The translations under genes were made by a program, and so were the position numbers. The notes under the pieces were generated by a model. It made no database searches, was not told the origin of the DNA, and saw nothing but the letters and a program-made list of their open reading frames with translations. From an uncultured Bacillota bacterium (lineage in GTDB: Bacteria > Bacillota > Clostridia > Oscillospirales > Oscillospiraceae): DNA of 6,389 bases. The DNA lies in contig CANDCW010000114.1 of NCBI GenBank assembly GCA_947383275.1, positions 1 to 6,389 of the forward strand. Reading direction: 5' to 3'. Below are positions 5,951 through 6,389 of this stretch, piece by piece (positions within the stretch are counted from its first letter, which is position 1; the number at the start of each line of letters is the position of its first letter).

Positions 5951-6389
5951 ATGCCTGTCATCATTCCATATGTCCCCCGCACCATTACCGTCCACCTGGG
6001 CCTGCCCGATCAGTGGGCGGAAAATGTGACGGTATCCTTTCCAGATTATGTGAAAAACGTGGCGTCCAGTGAAATTTATCCCACCTGGGAGCCTGCCGCC
6101 ATCCGAGCCAACGTGCTGGCCATCATTTCCTTTGCGCTGAACCGGGTTTACACCGAGTTCTATCCCAGCCGGGGCTACAATTTTCAGATTACGTCCACAA
6201 CCCAATATGACCAGAAGTTTATTCGCGGACGGAACATATTTGAGAACATTAGCCAGCTGGTAGACGAGATTTTTAACGACTATATCCGCCGCCAGGGGTA
6301 TATAGAACCTCTGGCCGCTAAATTCTGCAACGGTACCACCTCCACCTGCGACGGCCTGTCCCAGTGGGGCAGTCAGGAGCTGGCCCAGG
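5951..6389 (+). CDS. SpoIID-like protein, 5' part, cut by the window end
   Basis: The first 146 residues are present and the frame is open at the window edge. Residues about 33-66 (YVKNVASSEIYPTW, then AIRANVLAIISFALNRVY) follow the SpoIID-domain pattern in which a V-x-S-E-x-x-P-x-W stretch precedes an A-x-x-A-x-A helix. The segment near 125-141 (CNGTTSTCDGLSQWGS) resembles the later SpoIID segment that ends in a G-SQ-G-like turn. SpoIID is a lytic transglycosylase acting on peptidoglycan during engulfment. Clostridia also carry SpoIID-like proteins without a signal peptide, often followed by peptidoglycan-binding repeats, and this start (MPVIIPYVPR) shows no signal peptide. The conserved glutamate E41 in SSE corresponds to the catalytic acid of SpoIID. 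The ATG at 5951 has GAGGG 6 nt upstream. Whether binding repeats follow lies outside the window. Confidence 0.8.
   Translation, partial: MPVIIPYVPRTITVHLGLPDQWAENVTVSFPDYVKNVASSEIYPTWEPAAIRANVLAIISFALNRVYTEFYPSRGYNFQITSTTQYDQKFIRGRNIFENISQLVDEIFNDYIRRQGYIEPLAAKFCNGTTSTCDGLSQWGSQELAQ

Noticed and set aside
5558..6205. 215-codon minus-strand frame opposite the two right-hand genes
   Set aside because: The plus strand carries two proteins with recognisable domains and proper ribosome binding sites; the antisense frame has neither.
1..6389. CRISPR array, tRNA, rRNA, transposase or attachment sites
   Set aside because: No regularly spaced repeats, cloverleaf, rRNA-like segment or transposase motif was seen on either strand.

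Overview
The window suggests a spore-forming, anaerobic Clostridia-type Firmicute, probably in or near the Oscillospiraceae/Flavonifractor-like gut lineages. The evidence is clostridial-style protein families, strong AGGAGG ribosome binding sites, a consensus TTGACA/TATAAT promoter, a GC-rich core from about 1690 onward, and a SpoIID-like gene at the right edge. The taxon is inferred from protein style, not proven.

Layout, right to left on the minus strand. A three-gene operon runs from about 5345 down to 1601: an Rrf2-family regulator with a cysteine cluster (4869-5282), a three-part fusion of acyl-CoA dehydrogenase, ETF-alpha FAD domain and rubredoxin (2939-4849), and an FprA-type flavodiiron protein (1691-2908). 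Gaps are 19 and 29 nt, each downstream gene has its own good ribosome binding site, and a very strong hairpin terminator closes the unit at 1601-1643. The promoter carries an inverted repeat overlapping the -10 edge, a likely operator for the regulator itself.

Left of the terminator the base composition drops. A 301-residue hemerythrin-domain protein (414-1319, minus) has a leader region with a perfect palindrome. Past its stop is a doubtful small membrane ORF (118-336, minus) ending in a weak terminator. Positions 1-106 hold nothing I can support.

Right of the operon, divergently transcribed, are a 133-residue carboxypeptidase-regulatory-like protein (5540-5941) and, 9 nt later, the start of a SpoIID-like protein cut by the window end (5951-6389). 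They are probably a separate two-gene unit.

How it fits together: the flavodiiron protein reduces O2 or NO and in many anaerobes takes electrons from rubredoxin. Here the rubredoxin is covalently attached to an acyl-CoA dehydrogenase through an ETF-type FAD domain. The simplest reading is a dedicated electron relay, acyl-CoA to FAD to FAD to rubredoxin iron to flavodiiron protein to O2/NO, under a probable Fe-S sensor of the Rrf2 family. The nearby hemerythrin, an O2-binding di-iron fold, strengthens the oxygen/NO theme. The relay is an inference from gene order and domain fusion.
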